From Pyrenopolyporus hunteri (taxonomy: Eukaryota; Ascomycota; Sordariomycetes; Xylariales; Hypoxylaceae), in contig CADCXC010000012.1 in NCBI GenBank assembly GCA_902806595.1, positions 248,001-312,000 on the forward strand: a stretch of 64,000 bases of DNA. Reading direction: 5' to 3'. A program made the translations under genes and the position numbers. This document shows, piece by piece, positions 1 through 14,811 of this stretch (its first letter is position 1; each line of letters begins with the position of its first letter). The notes under the pieces were generated by a model. That model saw only the letters and a program-made list of their open reading frames with translations. It was not told where the DNA came from and ran no database searches.

Positions 1-3000
1 AAATTATTTAACTACGTAATAATCCGAGTTTTTAGATTATTTAACCGCGTATTAATTATATTAATTAAATTTAAAATTTATTAACTTTTATAAATTACGA
101 AAAAGTTTATAAATTTTAATAATTTTTATATTAATTTATTACTATATTTAATTATTATAACGAAATTAAGTTACGAATTAAATTATATTAAAAAATTTAT
201 AATAACCGAGATATTAAATAAATAATAAAACGAAATATAATAAAATAATAAAATATTTTAAAAAAAGTTAATTTAAAGTTTAAATTAATATTAAAATAAT
301 TAAAATCCCGTGGTAATAACGTTTATATATTTATTTATTTAAATATTTTATAATAATAAATACCATTTAAAGTTACCTAAAAGTTAACCTTTTAATTAAA
401 ATTTTTAATAATAAATTAATAACTTCGAATCGATTAATTTAACGTTTAATATAATAAAACGATAATTTATTTTTACGTTTTTTATATAAATATTTATATA
501 TAATATATATATATAAAAAAGTACGTTTACGATATAAAATTATAAAAATAATTTTAAAAAGTTTATACGCTTATACGTTTTATAAAAATTTCCTTTTTTT
601 ACGTTTTTATAATTATTAAAAATATAATTACGATTTTTATTTAATATATTTATACCCGAATTAATATAATATAATTTAATTTAAATTTTTTTATAAATTA
701 TTATATTATAATAATTAAGTAATTACTTATTTAAATTTATTATTATAATATTATACGATCGTTTAACGGTGTAAAATAATCGATAAATTAAATTATATCG
801 TTTTATATAATATAAATACGTTATATTAACCCCGTAACTTAAAAAATTATAATTCGTTTTTTTTATTTTTTTTTTATAATATTAATAAAAATTTACTTTT
901 AATTTTTAAAATTTATTTTATAACGTAAAATTAAACGATTAATTTTTAAATTATTTTATAATAAATTATAATATAATATTATTTATTATAATTTTTATTA
1001 TATAAGGTATTAATTAAAAAATAAAATTAAATATATTCGAATTTCGAATATAAATTATAAAAATAAAAGTAATAATAAATATTATTAATTAAAAAATTAA
1101 TTAATATAATCGAAAGTCGATTATAAATTATAATTTTTACCGGGGATGTAATTATATTTATTTAATTACGTGGTAAATTTATTATTATTATTCGTTTTAT
1201 TAATCGATTTTATTAAATCGATCGGTTAATTATATTATAAATTTTATTAATAATTTCGATTTAAATTTTTATTTTAAAAATCTTTATTTTATTCGTATAT
1301 ATTTTTTTAAACGATTTTAAAAAATTCGCTTTAAATTTACGATGTTATATACACGGGTTATATATCGATTACGTATAATTATAATATCGATATAAAAATC
1401 GAGCGAAATATAAACTATTATATAATTACGTAATTATAATAACGTTACATTTTAATTAATTAAAATAATAAATAATACTTCGAATTTTAAATTATTTATA
1501 GTTTTAATTATATATATTATTTATATTATTTCGTGTTATTATTTTACATATATTAAGTGTATTAATAAATACGTATATATAATATATATATTTAAATAAT
1601 AAAGTGAAAATATATTTAAATACATTAAATTCGTTTTTTTAATTTTTAATTTTTTTTTTTTTAAATATTTTATTATATTTTTATTACTTAAATATTAATT
1701 TAACATTATATATTTAAGTTAATATAAATAATATAAACGTTAATTACGTCGAATAATTCGATTTATAATTTAATTTTAATTTTATAATATAATTTATAAT
1801 TTTATTTAACGAAAAATTTCTTAAATTAAAAAATTTTTCGACCGTTTAATAAAATTAATAAATTTTATATATATTATAATAAATTTAAGGTAATATAAAC
1901 ATTTTATTTATAAATTAATGTTAATACGTATAAAACGCGTTTTAATTATATAGACGTTTATTTTAATATTTTAAATACGCGTTTTAATAATATAAATACG
2001 CGTATAAATATTCGATTCGACGCTTTTAACGTTTATTTTAAAATTCGATTTTAAATATTATAAGTTATTTTTTTATATTTTATATTTAATTTTTTAAATG
2101 TTTTAATATTAATTAAAATTTTATTTTAAAAATTATAATTTTTTTACGCGATTTATTAATAATTATATTACGACTTTCGAAGTTATATTTAAATTATTTA
2201 AATCTATCGAAAATAACATTATTATCGAAACATTATAAAGTAAATTAATAGATGATATTTAAAGATTATTTAATAGGTATTTATATAATTAAATTATAAT
2301 TAATATATTTACTTTTAATAAATTTCGAATTAAATTAAATTTTAAAAGTTTTAAATATAAATTTTAACGAAATAAAGTCGATAAGATTTAAAAAAGTTTT
2401 TATAATTATCGAAATTATAAACGAATACTTATATTAATATTATAACGTCGTCGTAATATATATATAAAAAAAGGAAAAAAGGGAAGTATATATTAAAATT
2501 TAACGGTTTTACGAATTATAATTTATATTTTATTTTTTATTTTATAATTAATAAAATATTAATAATATAGTTTTAATTAAACTTAAATTTTTACCCGTTT
2601 TATTAATTAAATTAAATGAATAAATATAATGTTATAATTTTATTAAATAAATTTTATTATCGAATTATAATAAATAAATTTAAATAATTAATAATAAATA
2701 TAATAATATTTTACCGCTTTTATATATAAATTATATCTACTTTTAAATATATAATAAATTTTATTTTTACGCGCGTTAATAAAAGTAAATTTATATTCGA
2801 ATTTAAATTTTTTTAACGTTTTTTTTTTATTTTTTATAAAATAATATAAGTTTATTTAACGTATTTTATATTATTTTTTATTAAATGTTTTTATAATTAC
2901 GATTTTAATAATTAATATATCGTATAATATTTATTTTAATTTTTTTAAAAAAAAAAATTAAAAGTTTATTCGTATATATATTAAATAAATTAATTATAAT

Positions 3001-6000
3001 AATATTTATATAATTAATATAATTTTATAACTTTTATAATCGTATGAAAAATCGTTTAAATCGTTTATTTTTATATAATTAATTTATTTATTTTTATTTA
3101 CGATATCGTCGTACTTTTATTAATTTTACGTTTTAAACGTATATCGGCGAAAAATAATTAATATATCGATTATATTAAATTATTTTTAATAATAAATTAA
3201 CGATATAATCGTTAATTAAAATTTATACTTATTTATAATATATTATTAATACATTATTAAAAAATATTTTTATTTTATATATTTAAATTTATAATTTTTT
3301 ACGTATTAATAAATAACGGTATAGTTAATATATAAATAAATGCGGTTTATAAAAAGTATATATAATTACTTTTATATTTATAAATCGAAATACGAATTTA
3401 ATAAATAACGCGTACATTTATTATTATTATAACGGCGGGAGTTTACGTTATTTATTTATAAATTTATATGTTTAAAAAAAAAAATTTAAAACGATTATAT
3501 TAATAATATATAATAATATTAACTTTAATATTAACTTTAATTTTTACTTTAAATTTCGTATTTATATTAACGAATTTTATAACTTTTTTTACCGGTTAAA
3601 AAATACGTAATTATAAAAAAAAATATAAAAAATAATATAAATATATAACGATTTTCGAGTAAATTAATATTCGAATAAATTTCGAAAATAAATTAACGGT
3701 TTTACGTACGTTAAAAAAAAAAAAAAAGAAATAATATATTTAATATCGTTTATAAAAAAAAATAATAACGAAATTATTAATAAAAAATAAAAAGTTTTAT
3801 TAAATAAAATAATAAAATTTATTTAAAATATGATTATATAAATTTATATCGTATATATATTATATAAAGTAAAAAAACGATAATAAAAATACATTTAATT
3901 ATTTTTAAATAATTTAATTATATAATATTTAAAATTTATTTTTTAACTTATATTTATTATAATAAAAAATAATTAATTAATTTTTTTTTCATTTAAATAA
4001 AGTTTAAATAAATTACGACGTAATTTTATATTAATTGCGTTTGTAATAATATGTCGCGTTTTAATTTTAACCGTGTCGTGTACGTAAACGTTTATAAATT
4101 AAATAATACGGGTTTTAAAACGCGTTATCGATTCGTTCCCGTTAATTAATTTAATAAATTCGATTAACGATTAATTAAATTTTCGTTTTTTATTTTATAT
4201 ATTAAACGAAGGTAAACGATTAATATTAAAAACGATATAATAAATCGAATTAATAAATATTTTAAAATAATTATTATTAATAAAATTTAATATAATAATG
4301 AAAATTTTCGTAATATTATTTAATAAAGGTAATGTTTTTTTAATTAATGATAAATTAAATTAATTATATTCGATATTTTTTTATATTTTAAGTAATTTTA
4401 ATCGTAAACGGGCGTTAAATTATTTCGGCGAAATTATTTTTTCGATAATTAATGTATTCGTAATTTATTCGTTTTATAGTGCGGTTAACTTTAATTTTTT
4501 CTTTTATATCGTTCGTTCGATTATTTTATTAACGTTTAAAAACGAAATATTATTATCGATAAAATTTTTAATAAAATTAATTAAATTTTCGATAAAATTA
4601 ATAATAACATTTAAAATTTTAAACGTTATAAAAATAAAATTTCGTTTAAAAATATCGACGTTAAAATTATTTTAATTCGATATTAATAATGATTATAAAA
4701 ATTTTAATTAAACTTACGTTTATATTATAAATTTTAAATTTTAACGGTAACGTAAAATTTCGACGTGTTTTTATAATTTTTTTTAATAACGAATTAAATA
4801 ATTTTAAAAGTTATTTTTATTACGATTTTATTAACGAAGTTAAATTATAATCGGTTTAAAAATTAATGATTATATTAAACGTAAAAATTTAATTTAACGG
4901 AAAGTTTTAACTAAACGAGTAAATATAATTTAACGGAAAAAAGTGGTTAAATAAAAGCGAAGTTATTTAATTTAAAAAGGGGGGTTAATTAAACGAAGGG
5001 GTATTTTAATTTTTTTTATCGAAGAATAAATTTACGAATATTTAAAACGACGTTTTAATTTTTTTTCGTGGAATTAAAATTTTATTTTTATATATAATTA
5101 TATAAGTTTTATATGTTTTATTTTTAATTATATTTCTTATAAAATTTTAAAGTATATTATTTTTATTAAATAAATTATTTACCGTTATTTTTTTATAATT
5201 AACGATATTTATTATTTTTACTTTAAATGTTTATGTTATTTTAACGTGTTAAACGAATTTTATATGTTTAATATATTTATAAATTATACGTTCGTTAATT
5301 TTATATAAATTTAAAACGTTTTATTTTAATTAATGTTATAACGTAATTTCATTCGAATATAAAAGGATCGAAATATTAATCGTTTTTAACGTAAACGTTT
5401 ATTAAATAATTTTAAGTTTCGTATCGATTAAATTTATAATTTCCCGTCGTTTCGATCGATATTAATTTTTTTTTATTTTATTATTTTTATTAACATATAT
5501 ATAAAAGTTGTAAATATACGTATATATTTTAAAACGAATCGTATTATAAATTCGATTATAAATTAATCGAATTTTTTATAATTTAATATTTTTTTTTATT
5601 ATATTAAATTTTAAATTTATTTAAGTAAAAATTATTTTAAAGTTATATTCGATGGGCGGTTTATATTTTAATTACTTCTTTTCGATTATATTAATCTTTA
5701 ATTACGAATTTTAAAACGGTGTATTTAAAAATAATTTATGCGATAATAAAATGTTTCGATTATAAAATGTAACGTTTAAATTATTAAATTGTATAGCGAG
5801 TAAATTATTTTATAAAATGAAAGGTATTTCGTTAAAAAATATTATAATCGTATCGTTAAATTAAATATTAAACGAAGTAATTAAATTTTTACGCGGGGGT
5901 TAATGATTATTTATAAAATTAATAATTAAAAAATGATAAGGTTTATAATAAAAATAATAAATTTTACGATTTATTTCGAAATAAAATTTAAAAATTATTT

Positions 6001-9000
6001 TATATGTTATTATATAATTAAAATTACTTTCGTAAAATTCGAAGTATATAACGTTTTCCGACATTATTAAAAAATAAATAATAATGTATAATATAAAGTA
6101 ATAATAAAGTAAAAATTAAAATAAATAAAAAAACGATTTTTTTTAATATTTAATTTATTAAATTTATAAAAGGAATATCGAAGTTATAACTTTTCGATAA
6201 ATATATAAATAATATAATTAATAATTATAAAAATTAAAATATATATCTTATTTTTTATATGTATAAAATTATTATTTCGCGCGTTTTTATAAGTTAAATT
6301 AAAAAATAATTTATATTAATTAATTAATTTTATATTAAAATTTATCGATTTTAATTATAATATCGAAATAAAAACGCATCGTAAAAATTTTATATTAAAA
6401 ACGACGAATAAATTTTTACGAAAAAAATATATAAGTTTATTAAATATTTAACGATTTAATTATATTTAAATATATTTTAATATTATAATCGAACGTAAAT
6501 TTACTCGAAAGAATTAACGAAAAAAATTAAAATATTATTATATATATTAATAAATTAACTTTATAAAATATAATAATATAAATTAAACGTAATTTTATAA
6601 TTTAAAAAAAGTTTAAATTTTCTTTTTTATTATAATATTAAATATATAATTAATTAATTAAATATATTTAAATATAATAATAAAATTATAATAATAAAAT
6701 CGTAAAATTATTTATAAATAAATGTATTTTAATATATATATATATAATAAATAAAAGATATATAAGTTTTATTTATAATTATATTAATAATGTTTATATA
6801 ATTTAAAAAAAAGGTTCGAAAATTTATATGTTATTATTTATATAATTTTATTTAGGTATATATTAAATTTTATATAATTATTTTTTTATTACGACGTCGT
6901 TTATAAAAACGGTTATAAATTAACGAAATATTTTAATAAATTAATATAATAATCGATTTATTATATCGAAATTAAATTAATAAAATTTTATATATTACGT
7001 TTTTTATACATTAAATACATATTATAAAAAACCTTTATAAAAAAGTAATATTTTATAAAAATTATTATAAAATTATTTATATTAAATGTATTTTTAATAG
7101 ATATATAAACCGACATATATTATTTTAAATAATCGTTAACGAATATTTATTACCGGCCGTTTTAAAGGGTTTTATATATTTTTAAAACCGGGGAATTTTT
7201 TTTACGCGTTTTAATAAACGTTTTTTTTCGATAACGTTAAAAAGTATTATGTATTTTAATTTTAACCTCGAGTTTTTTATTAAAATAATGGCGGTTCGAA
7301 AGTAGATACGTTTTATTAAAGCCGGTTTATTATTATAATTAAGTTAAAATTTAAAGCTTTATTATATCGTATATATACGAAGGGTTTTAATTTTAAAAAA
7401 AAGTTAATTTTATGTAATAATAAACGATAAATGTTTTATATATATCTCGTAAAATTTATATTATATTTAATATAAATAATAATAATTATATTAATTAAAT
7501 AAATTGATATTAATAATGTGAAAATTTATATTTTATGAATTTTAACATATTTATTTATTTATAAAGTTATTTATATTTTAATATAATATTAAAATCGTTT
7601 TAAATTATTATATGTTAATTTAAAACTTAAATAATTATTTAAAAAAATTAAATTATTCGATGGTATTTAGTGGATAAAAATTCTTAAAACGAAATATTAT
7701 AAAGGTTTCGAAAAAAATATAATATTATTATTAATCGGCGGTTTTTTTAACGATATTTTAATAAATAAAATATTTATAAAAATAAATTAAATATAAATAA
7801 CGTTAAAAAAGGAATTTTTAAACTTTTTAATATCGGGTTTTTATATATTTAAATTATTAATTATTTAAAACTTAAAAAGTTTAAAATTAATTTATTTTTA
7901 CGATTTTTATAACGTAAATTACGATAATAGGGAAAATATTAATATAATTCGATATTTTATACCGAGGAATTCGTTTAATTTATACGTTATTTTTTTTACG
8001 AAGAAAATTTTTATAATGATGAAATTTTACTTCGATTCGATTAATGGGATTTTAATATTAATAAAGTGTTTTTTATTCGTATTAAAATCGAAAATAACAT
8101 AAAAAAAAAAACTAATAATTTAACCGAACGGGCATATAATATATTTAAAATACACGAGTTTTTTAAAAGTTATAAATAAGTTTTAAATATTTTTAAAAAT
8201 TTAAAAAAGGATAATATTTTCGAACGTATTTATCGAAATATTTAACTTTTAATTACGAAAAATATAATTTATATTATATATTAATAATTTTACTCGAAAG
8301 TTATACGATAATAAATTAATGATAAATTAAACGTAAAGTAAAAAACGCGTAAAAAGTTTATAATTTCGAAACTTAATTATATTTAATTTATAAATAAATA
8401 TTATAAATTAAACTTCGTTGAATTTGAAATTTACGTGTATATTAACGCGTATTTCCGTAAAATATTATAAATTAATGTAAATAGATATAACTTTTAATTT
8501 TTAAATATATTAAATTAATTTTTTTTTATTATTTTCGAATTAGAAATTCGATTATAATACATACGAACGAATTATAAAATCGAAATCCCTTTTATAATTT
8601 AAACGTAATTTTAATTAATTATAATTTAAAAATTATCGATAATTATATAAAATTCGAATAAAATTAAAAAAATTAAAATATAAAGTTATCGAATTTCGAA
8701 TTTATATAAATAAAAAATAAATAAGTAAAATCGAAAAATCGAATAATAATAATTATAATTATTAATTAACGTAATTTTACATTAAATTATACGTATTAAA
8801 AAATGTAATTATTTTTATTTTTTTTTTTTTTATAATTAATAATTTTAAGATTATTTCGACGAATTTTATAAAACTTAATTATTTAATAAAGGGAATTTAA
8901 TTAATTAAATTATATTATATGTTATATATGGAAATATAATAAAATAAAAAATTGCCGACTTCGTATATTAATGAAATAATCACCGTATTAAGTTTTAATT

Positions 9001-9696
9001 AAATAAAAATTATATTATTACCGGTTATATAAATATAATATAATTAAATTTAAGAGAAATTAATGTAAAAAATTACGTTATAGATTTAAAATACGATTTT
9101 AAATTAATATAATTAATATAAAAAATAAAAAAACCATTAATCGAATACGATTTTAATAGTTTTTTAATATTAAAAACGTAGCGGTTATATAATAAATAAC
9201 TTATAATTTATCCGTTAAAATTTATTAACGATATAATATATTTTTATATATAAAATTATATAATTTTAAAAGAATACCTCGAATAATATATAATTAAAAG
9301 TCGAAAATTAAAGTTAAAATTTAATAAAATTTTAAATAATGAGTTTTTATAATATAAATAACAATTAAAATTATATAAAAAAAATATAAATATTATTTAA
9401 ACGAATATGTTTAAAAACGAGGATATAGATGTAATATAATTTAATATAAATATTTATAAAATTTAATAAAAAATATATTAATTAACATTTAATTATTTTA
9501 AAGTAAATTATATAAAAATAATTTAAAAGATTTTTTTTACGAAAAGTATAATTACCTTATATTAAAGGGGTATAAAAAGTAAAAAAATAAAGTTTTATTT
9601 AAAAAATACAAAAGTATAATATTCGTATAATCGTATACATCGAAGTAAATACGATAACGAAATTAATAAAAATTATAAATATTATAAAATTATAAT

Positions 9697-9794
9697 AAAA
9701 AATCGTAAAAAACGTCGTAAAAAAAGTCGTAAAAAAAGTCGTAAAATAAGGTTACAATATTAAATCGTAAAAAAAATCGTAAAAAAAAATCGTA
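9697..9794. repeat. Short A-rich tandem repeat (AAAAAATCGT type)
   Basis: About seven loosely repeated 10-13 bp units of the form A-run followed by TCGT or GTCGT are interrupted once near 9749-9768. The regular spacing of the CG dinucleotide makes it stand out from the surrounding AT-rich sequence. It is probably a decayed simple repeat. Confidence 0.6.
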
Positions 9795-10760
9795 GTTATT
9801 TTATTATAAATATATATTAAATACTTTAATTAATAATTAACATATATATTTAAGTTAAAAGTTAAAAATAATTAAATAATTCGTATAAAAATATAATTAT
9901 TTCTTTTATTATATAATTAATTTTATTATAATAATAAAAAATATAATAAAGGATTTTAATAAAAAGTTATATTATATTTCGTTAAAATTATAATTAAAAA
10001 TATTTCGATAAAAATACGTTATTTAATATTTTATATAAACTTACGATAAAAAAATTAAAATTAATAATAATTTAATTTTATTTTTATTAATTAAATATAT
10101 ATTAATTTAATATTTAATTAAATGTTTTTTATATAATAATTATTAATGTTTTATAAATATATATATATTTATATATATAAAAAATTATTTAATATACGTA
10201 AATATATACGTATACATTATTTTAAAAATTTAAATAAAAAATTTAATAATTGTTTTATTATTTTAATTATAATTTTATATATTTATTTTAAATATTTAAA
10301 TATATATAAAACGAAATAATAAAGTCGTATTTAAACTTATTATCGATTATTCGACTTTATTTAAAAAAACTTCGAAATATATTTTAATTTTTTTTTTAAA
10401 TAAAAAAAAATTTAATTATATAAAAATTTACGAGTTATATTTTCCACGTTATATAAATTACACGTTACGTTAACGAATTACGCGTACGTTACGTTAAACG
10501 ACTCGTATTACGCGTTTATTTAATTAATTAAATTATTTTATTAAATATTATATTATTATATTTAAAATTATTCGCATTTTAATAAGTGATTTTATTAATT
10601 AAATTAATTTAATTAAATAAATCGAATTAAATAAATTTATACGAAAAATTTAAATTATATAAATTTAATTATATAAATTTAATTTTAATTTAATATATAA
10701 TTTTATTTAAAAAATTCGAATCGAATAAATTTAATTATATATATTTAATTATATAAATTT

Positions 10761-11030
10761 ATATTAAACGAATAAAAAGTTATTAATTAATAATCGAAAA
10801 ATTATTATACGATCGTATAATAAAAAATACGAAAATAAATAAAATTAATTAAATTATATATATATAAAAATTATAAATAAATTAACTTTATATTAATCGA
10901 TATTTATATTATTTTTAAAAGTTTATACTTTAAATGTTTATTACGTAAAGCGACGAAATATTTAATAAAAATATATTTATTATTATTATCGTTATAATAA
11001 ATACTTTAATACGAAATTACATTATTATAA
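10761..11030 (+). repeat. Dispersed ~270 bp repeat, copy A
   Basis: This copy aligns along its length with 13761-14030 (same orientation) and with the reverse complement of 14542-14811. Shared landmarks are an ATTAAACGAATAAAAA start, a TAATCGAAAA block, a TTACGTAAA-GCGACGAAATATTT block and an AATAAATACTTTAATA end. Differences between copies are mostly transitions, as RIP would make. It may be an LTR, a terminal inverted repeat or a MITE; no protein survives to tell. Confidence 0.75.
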
Positions 11031-11134
11031 TTTAATTATATAAATTTAATTTTAATTCGACGTATTTTTCGTAATATTTTTCGAAAAATTTTTCGAATTA
11101 TATATTTAAAATTAAATATAAAAAAATTATACGA

Positions 11135-11885
11135 GTAAATTTTTACGACGGTTTTTTTAAAAAATAGTATAAAATAATATAAAGTAAATTTTTACGACGG
11201 TTTTTTTAAAAATAATATAGGGTAGATTTTCGCGACGGTTTTTTCGAAAGGTAGTATAGGGTAAATTTTTATAACGGTTTTTTCGAAAAGTAATATAAGG
11301 TAATATAAAGTAAATTTTTACGACGGTTTTTTTAAAAGTAATATAAAGTAGATTTTCGCGACGACTTTTTTAAAAAGTAATATAAAATAATATAAGGTAA
11401 ATTTTCGTAACGATTTTTTTAAAAGTAGTATAGAGTGGATTTTTACGACGATTTTTTTAAAAAATAATATAAAATAATATAGGGTAAATTTTCGTAACGG
11501 TTTTTTTAAAAGTGGTATAAAATAAACTTTTATAACGACTTTTTTAAAAGGTAATATAAGGTAATATAAAGTGGATTTTTACGACGGTTTTTTTAAAAGT
11601 AGTATAAAATAAACTTTCGCGACGGTTTTTTCGAAAAGTGGTATAAAATAATATAAAATAAATTTTCGCGACGATTTTTTTAAAGGTAATATAAGGTGAA
11701 TTTTCGCGACGGTTTTTTTAAAAGGTAATATAAAGTAATATAAGGTGGATTTTTACGACGGTTTTTTTAAAAATAATATAAAATGGATTTTCGCGACGGT
11801 TTTTTCGAAAAATAATATAAGATAATATAAGGTAAATTTTCGCGACGGTTTTTTTAAAAATAATATAAAGTAAACTTTTATAAAA
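11135..11885. repeat. Higher-order minisatellite of alternating ~38 and ~49 bp units
   Basis: About 17-18 units each carry a core like TTTTCGCGACGGTTTTTTTAA followed by one or two copies of a GTAATATAAGG-like 11-mer. Core positions I measured (11145, 11194, 11232, 11271, 11320, 11358) give spacings of 49, 38, 39, 49 and 38; the same alternation continues to the end. The longer unit is the shorter one with its 11-mer doubled, so the true period is a ~87 bp dimer. The array starts about 100 bp after repeat copy A. A 60-codon open frame on the minus strand (11718-11900) is a by-product of the array. Confidence 0.85.
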
Positions 11886-13760
11886 GTTAAAAAATGCCAC
11901 GAAAATTATATTAAAAATTATATAATTATAAAAATAATTATAAAATTTATAAAAAATCGAAGTTCGAAAAATCGCGATTTTATATAAATAAATAAATAAT
12001 AAAACCGCCTTTCGATTTATTAATAATTATTTAATAAAACGAAAATTCGTTTAATTATTTAAATGTATAATTATATAATTTACATTTAAAGTTTAATTTT
12101 ATTATTCGATTAACGTTTATTATTTTAATTAAATAAATAAATATTTTATTTATTTTTTTTTATTTATTATTTCGTTATTTAAAAATAAAATTTTAAATTT
12201 CGTTACTTTTCGCGATTAAACCGTTCGTACGGCTTTATATTATTAATATCGAATCGATTAAATTTTTTTTATTATATATTTTTATTTATTATTTCGGATA
12301 TTTTAACGTATATTAATTTTTTTTAAAGTTTTTTACGTTAAATATTAATAACGTCGATTATAATTTAATGTATTATATTTATTATATAATAATCGATAAT
12401 ATTTAAATTATCGAAAATAACGTAAATCGTTTTTATTTTAATATATTTAATAAAATAAACGGTTTACGATTTATTCGATTTAATAATAATATTTTATTTA
12501 ATAAGAAATATTAATTTTACGTTTTTTAATTTTTCGGCGATTTTATAAATATATTATAATTTATTAATATTATTTTTATTATTATTATTATATATTAATT
12601 ATTAAATATAAATTTTTATTCGATTACTTCGAATTTCGATTATTAAATATTTTTTTATAATAATTTACTTTTACTTTAATAAAATTTCGATATTTTATTT
12701 ATTTTCGATTATAAAATTTAATATTTAAAGACGAAAAAATGAGAAAATATAATAAATTGTAACGAATATTATCGAATTACGTAAATTTTTTACGATTATA
12801 AATAAATTTATTTCGTTTTTAAAAAATAAAAATTTTAATTCGATTATAATAAAATAAATATTTACGGTTAAATAACGGTATTTTTTATATAAAATATTAA
12901 TAATATTATTTTTTTTCGTATTAATATTTATAATATATTCGATGCGAAAAAATTTATATTAATTTTTAAATTAAAAAATAACGATTATATATTAATATTT
13001 TATGTATTTTATATGTCGCGATTATTATATAAATAAAAAATTTTATTTTATAATAAAAAAATTTATTAAATTTATGGTATTAATTTTAAATATTTATTTA
13101 TTTAATTTATATAAATTATTTTTAATAATAAAATTACGCGATTTTTTAAATTTTCGAAAACGAAACGATTCGTATTTTTCGTTTTTTAAAATGTTAATAA
13201 TAGCGATAATTTAATTATAAAAATTATAGTTATATTTTTTATTACGGATATTTCTTAATTTTTTAAAAACGAATTTTTTATTTTTAAAAAACGTTTTCGT
13301 TTTTAAATTAACAATCGTAACCGCGATAATAATAACGATTTTAACGACGTTAAAAATAAGTTTTATTAATATTATTTTATTAATAAAAGGATTATAATTC
13401 GTTAAAATAATAAAAATTATAACTTTTTATTTAATAATAATAATAATAATAATAAATTTAAAAAAAATCGTTTCGTAGTTAAAAATAAAATACTTCGATT
13501 ATTTAAATCGATTAATAATATTATAAATAATAATAATAATATAGATAATAAAAGTAATAACGTTAATTTAAAAGTTTATAATATCGATTTAAAATAAGTT
13601 ATTTTTTTTAAATATATAAAATAATATTAAATTATTAATACGATATAAATAATATAAATAATAAATATAAATATGTAAGTAAATAATAATATATATAATA
13701 AAAATAAATACGATAACGGTAATAATATAATAATAATAATAATAACGACGATAATTATAA

Positions 13761-14030
13761 TTATTAAACGAATAAAAAATTATTAATAAATAATCGAAAA
13801 GTTATTATATAATTATATAATAAAAAATACGAAATAAAGTAAATTAATTAAATTATATATATTTAAAAATTATAAATGGGTTAATTTCGTATTAATCGGT
13901 ATTTATATTTATTTTAAAAATATATGTTTTAAATTTTTATTACGTAAAACGACGAAATATTTAATAAAAATATATTTATTATTATTATCGTTACGATAAA
14001 TACTTTAATATAAAATTATATTATTATAAT
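13761..14030 (+). repeat. Dispersed ~270 bp repeat, copy B
   Basis: Direct copy of 10761-11030, 3.0 kb downstream. With that copy it could represent the two ends of a ~3.3 kb element that includes the minisatellite. With the inverted copy at 14542-14811 it forms a ~1.05 kb inverted-repeat structure with a ~510 bp middle. Confidence 0.75.
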
Positions 14031-14541
14031 AATTTTAATATTTTATATTTATATTAATTTTTAAATTATTATTTATATTATCGTTTATATTATTATTTAT
14101 ATTATTATTTTTAATATTTATTTTAATATACGAATATATTTTATATAAAATTATTTAAATTACGTAATAACGCGATAAATTTTCGTGAAATATTTTATTT
14201 TAATTTTATTAATTTTATAATATTACGAAACGAAATTTAAATATTAAAAATTAATTATATTAATTTTATAAAAAATTAAAAAAGAAAAAATTAAAAAATA
14301 ATTCGAAAATTTACGGTTTAATATATATATAACGCGATAAATTACTTTATATTTTATTATTTTATAAAATTAAAATATAATAAAGTTAATAAATTTAATA
14401 AAATTTAATATAACATATAATATTAAAAATTAAAAATCGAATTTTATTAATATTATATATATATATATAAAAAAAAAAAAAATTAAACCGCGGTTTTATA
14501 TATAAGTTTTAACGGCGTATTCGGTCGAAGTTTTAATGTCG

Positions 14542-14811
14542 ATATAATAATGTAATTTAATATTAAAGTATTTATTATAACGATAATAACGGTAGATATG
14601 TTTTTATTAAATGTTTTATTATTTTACGTAACGGGGATTTAAGGTATAAACTTTTAAAAAAAATATAAATATCGATTAATACGAAGTTAATTTATTTATA
14701 ACTTTTATATATATATAATTTAATTAATTTTTTTTATTTTCGTATTTTTTATTATATAATTATATAATAACTTTTCGATTATTAATTAACGATTTTTTAT
14801 TTATTTAATAT
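14542..14811 (-). repeat. Dispersed ~270 bp repeat, copy C (inverted)
   Basis: Reverse complement of copies A and B: it begins TATAATAATGTAATTT, carries TTACGTAA in the middle and ends in TTTTCGATTATTAATTAACGA. A second partial copy of the last ~35 bases follows at about 14819-14855. Together with copy B it could fold back as a large hairpin. Confidence 0.72.

Noticed and set aside
1..200. Telomere at the left end
   Set aside because: No TTAGGG/CCCTAA repeats.
4020..4200. Less AT-rich patch whose minus strand vaguely resembles a reverse transcriptase segment (FKTR)
   Set aside because: Too mutated; the similarity rests on a handful of residues and several stop codons, so I do not claim a retroelement.
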